The notes under the pieces were generated by a model that saw nothing but the letters and a program-made list of their open reading frames with translations, searched no databases and was not told where the DNA came from. A program made the position numbers and the translations under genes. Positions 62,378 through 64,000 of a stretch of 64,000 nucleotides of DNA are shown here, piece by piece. The number at the start of each line of letters is the position of its first letter. Position 1 is the stretch's first letter. The stretch spans positions 434,001-498,000 of the forward strand of contig CALTBR010000001.1 of NCBI GenBank assembly GCA_943842425.1. Reading direction: 5' to 3'. Source of the DNA: UBA974 sp002292405 (GTDB taxonomy: Bacteria > Bacteroidota > Bacteroidia > Flavobacteriales_D > Sanyastnellaceae).

Positions 62378-63777
62378 TAACGTACTCTAATTATTGTACT
62401 TTCTCCTGAGCATGGACAACCTGCAACATCTTTCACTGTAAACGTTCCACCAGCTTGAAGACCTAATGAAAAGACTTCGTCTATAGTTGGATATTGTTTT
62501 GACACTTTACTCATTCTCTTGTCAGCTTTTTCAGAAAGTTCTGGGTTCATTCTCTTAGCACGATTATAGTAATCATGTGCCACCCAGTAAACAGATCGTT
62601 TTCCAAGAGCTCCGTCATTACAAGAGTTCGATGCACTTGCAATAGCATCGCCGATCAGCATAATTGCATCAGCGTTTTCGGGCTCAAGTGCAAGAAGTTG
62701 ATTCGCATAGCGACGGGCTGTATTTGATTTCTTTAATGCACTTGCAATTTGGCCTGTTTTAAGTAAATAAGTAGCCTGTTCGGGACAGCTATCACAAAGA
62801 GATACAGCTTCCTCCATATAATCGAAACTCTCATTTAACTTAGATAGCTTTGCGTAGCTCATTCCGATTGCATAAGCAGCTTTGGCACTAGGCTCTTGAT
62901 CGTAAATAGCAGTTGCTACAGGTAGAAACAGTTCATTTTCAGTACACTCTCTGTTTGTGAGTAGGCTTAGAACTTTTTTCTTTAATTCAAAATTTTCAGG
63001 CTCAATTTCAACACTTGCCTGTAAAACAGGGACCATATCATCACATTGAGCAATGGCAATGAATGTTTTTTCAATATTGGCTTTAGCCCTAGCGTACCCT
63101 TTTAGGTCTTTTTCTTTTCCAGCTTCTTCTGCAACGGCAATTGCTGTATTACAGTACTCCATTAACATAAGGTAGTCAGTTAGCATTCCAGCTTTCCTTA
63201 CTAATCCAGCCTCTTTATCAATCTTATTGATGGCTTTCATTGTATAGAAAGAAGTTACGTAATAGCCACTTAATACTGATGCAGAACTCTTAGCCTCAAG
63301 ACACTCGATGCTTTCTTCAAACATCTCAAAAGCGACCTCGGCAGAATCCTTGTTAAATTTGTAGAAGTCTGATGCTGCACGACCTAAAACACCACATCTA
63401 TTCTTGGGTTTTTTAGTTGTAGAAGGGAAAAGTTCCATTCGCATATCATAAACCCACATTAAACTATCTATTAGGACAGCCTTTCGAGTTTCATCGCCAG
63501 CCTGGTCAGCATTCTTGATTTCGTTCTTCAAGAATAGAGCACCATGCGAGTAAAGAGATTCCTGAACCCTATCTGGACATACATCACAAGCCTTCTCCCA
63601 TTGCTGATAAGCTTCTGAATAATTCTTTTGCTTGTTATAACTTTTGTAAACACTTAGCGCCTCCTTACATAGAATCTGCTCATTCTCAGTTTCTCCGTAT
63701 TTATTTCCATTCTGTGCTAAAATGCTTGTAGGTAAAGCAATAATAAGGAGTATAAAAATATTTTTAATTGTATTCAT
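62377..63777 (-). CDS. TPR-repeat exported protein
   Basis: 466 residues from the ATG at 63777 (a TTG at 63789 adds four residues and lies in the neighbouring stop codon). Signal peptide (about 1-21, SILAQ) and several tetratricopeptide-like repeats through the body. Cys pairs (CDVCPD, CDSC, CPCSG) may be disulfides. It is in the conserved FadL-TPR-lptC-CNNM-PPIase block. Confidence 0.8.
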   Translation of the reverse strand: MNTIKNIFILLIIALPTSILAQNGNKYGETENEQILCKEALSVYKSYNKQKNYSEAYQQWEKACDVCPDRVQESLYSHGALFLKNEIKNADQAGDETRKAVLIDSLMWVYDMRMELFPSTTKKPKNRCGVLGRAASDFYKFNKDSAEVAFEMFEESIECLEAKSSASVLSGYYVTSFYTMKAINKIDKEAGLVRKAGMLTDYLMLMEYCNTAIAVAEEAGKEKDLKGYARAKANIEKTFIAIAQCDDMVPVLQASVEIEPENFELKKKVLSLLTNRECTENELFLPVATAIYDQEPSAKAAYAIGMSYAKLSKLNESFDYMEEAVSLCDSCPEQATYLLKTGQIASALKKSNTARRYANQLLALEPENADAIMLIGDAIASASNSCNDGALGKRSVYWVAHDYYNRAKRMNPELSEKADKRMSKVSKQYPTIDEVFSLGLQAGGTFTVKDVAGCPCSGESTIIRVR

Positions 63778-63785
63778 GAGTTTAA

Positions 63786-64000
63786 TCAATCGTAAAGTTT
63801 AGGCGTAAGCCAAAGATTTTTAAAAAATGGAGCTAATGTTACTCCAAACTGTATACTATAAAGTGATTCTTCAAGAGACTCTTCGAAAACTGTGCCATTA
63901 TCAATTCCGACTCCCCGATGTCCCATTTCAACCCCAAAGTGGACTTTGCTAGTAGACCTGCTTCCTTCTAGCGGTATTGTTACTCCTGCAGAAGCTCTCC
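63786..64000 (-). CDS. FadL-like outer-membrane protein, C-terminal fragment (runs off the window)
   Basis: Reading the minus strand, an open frame from the window end stops with TGA at 63786-63788. The last 70 residues include SAGVTIPLEG, KVHFGVEMGHRG and LYSIQFGVTLAPFF, like the terminal strands of FadL/OmpP1-type barrels in Flavobacteria. Stop is 8 nt from the TPR start. The N-terminus is outside the window. Confidence 0.6.
   Translation of the reverse strand, partial: RASAGVTIPLEGSRSTSKVHFGVEMGHRGVGIDNGTVFEESLEESLYSIQFGVTLAPFFKNLWLTPKLYD

Noticed and set aside
1..64000. CRISPR array, prophage, insertion sequence, toxin-antitoxin or defence system
   Set aside because: No spaced direct-repeat arrays, transposase or integrase, restriction, Cas or toxin-antitoxin signatures are visible in any gene here.

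Overview
The window looks like a chromosomal stretch from a free-living member of the Bacteroidota, most likely Flavobacteriales and possibly marine. The evidence is lineage-typical families (DUF2795, DUF5686 and DUF6089 proteins, a gliding-motility-type C-terminal sorting domain, RecQ with a C-terminal HTH domain and no zinc cysteines), Bacteroidota-type promoter elements (TAnnTTTG, sometimes with an upstream TTG/TTTG), AT-rich DNA and almost no intergenic space. I see no phage, plasmid, insertion sequence, CRISPR array or rRNA. About 60 genes and one tRNA are present, and nearly all are housekeeping.

Layout. 0-9 kb: aspartate kinase, DUF2795, cobalamin adenosyltransferase, dCMP deaminase, S41 protease, superoxide dismutase, IspD, CPBP protease, DusB, a LolC/E-like permease, RbfA. 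9-18 kb: HflX, a small lipoprotein cytochrome c, glutamate dehydrogenase, an atypical SDR, methylmalonyl-CoA epimerase, kynurenine monooxygenase, a cystathionine gamma-synthase-type enzyme and a flippase-like membrane protein. 18-27 kb: DUF3109/OmpA pair, PanD, a second flippase-like protein, RfaE2, AccC-AccB-FabH, RpmF-DUF177, PdxA. 27-42.6 kb: a large type IX secretion substrate, riboflavin synthase, LptB, DUF5686, TatC, KdsD-type isomerase, RecQ, M20 amidohydrolase and a 1080-residue outer-membrane protein. 42.6-51 kb: MBL hydrolase, ACR3 arsenite exporter, PiT-like permease, PhoR/PhoB-type pair, VOC protein, PheT, tRNA-Pro. 51-64 kb: DUF6089, cyclophilin lipoprotein, PheS, M28 peptidase, CysS, threonine dehydrogenase, then a conserved envelope block (PpiD-like, CNNM/CorC-like, small membrane protein, LptC, TPR protein, FadL-like barrel cut by the window end).

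How genes work together. AccC/AccB/FabH form a fatty-acid initiation operon. LptB, LptC, KdsD-type isomerase and RfaE2 serve LPS synthesis and export. Cobalamin adenosyltransferase and methylmalonyl-CoA epimerase imply a B12-dependent methylmalonyl-CoA route. The most coherent accessory unit is phoB-phoR followed by a divergent PiT-like permease and an ACR3 arsenite exporter, with an 11-bp-period CTTAACA direct repeat in the gap. I read it as a phosphate-uptake and arsenic-detoxification module.

The most unusual signals are regulatory. At least ten genes have a -7-like TAnnTTyG element only 2-7 nt before the start codon, which suggests leaderless mRNAs. Two divergent pairs have back-to-back -7 boxes, one a perfect 17-nt palindrome. 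Three convergent pairs share 4-nt overlapping stop codons. I found no clearly new defence or mobile system.
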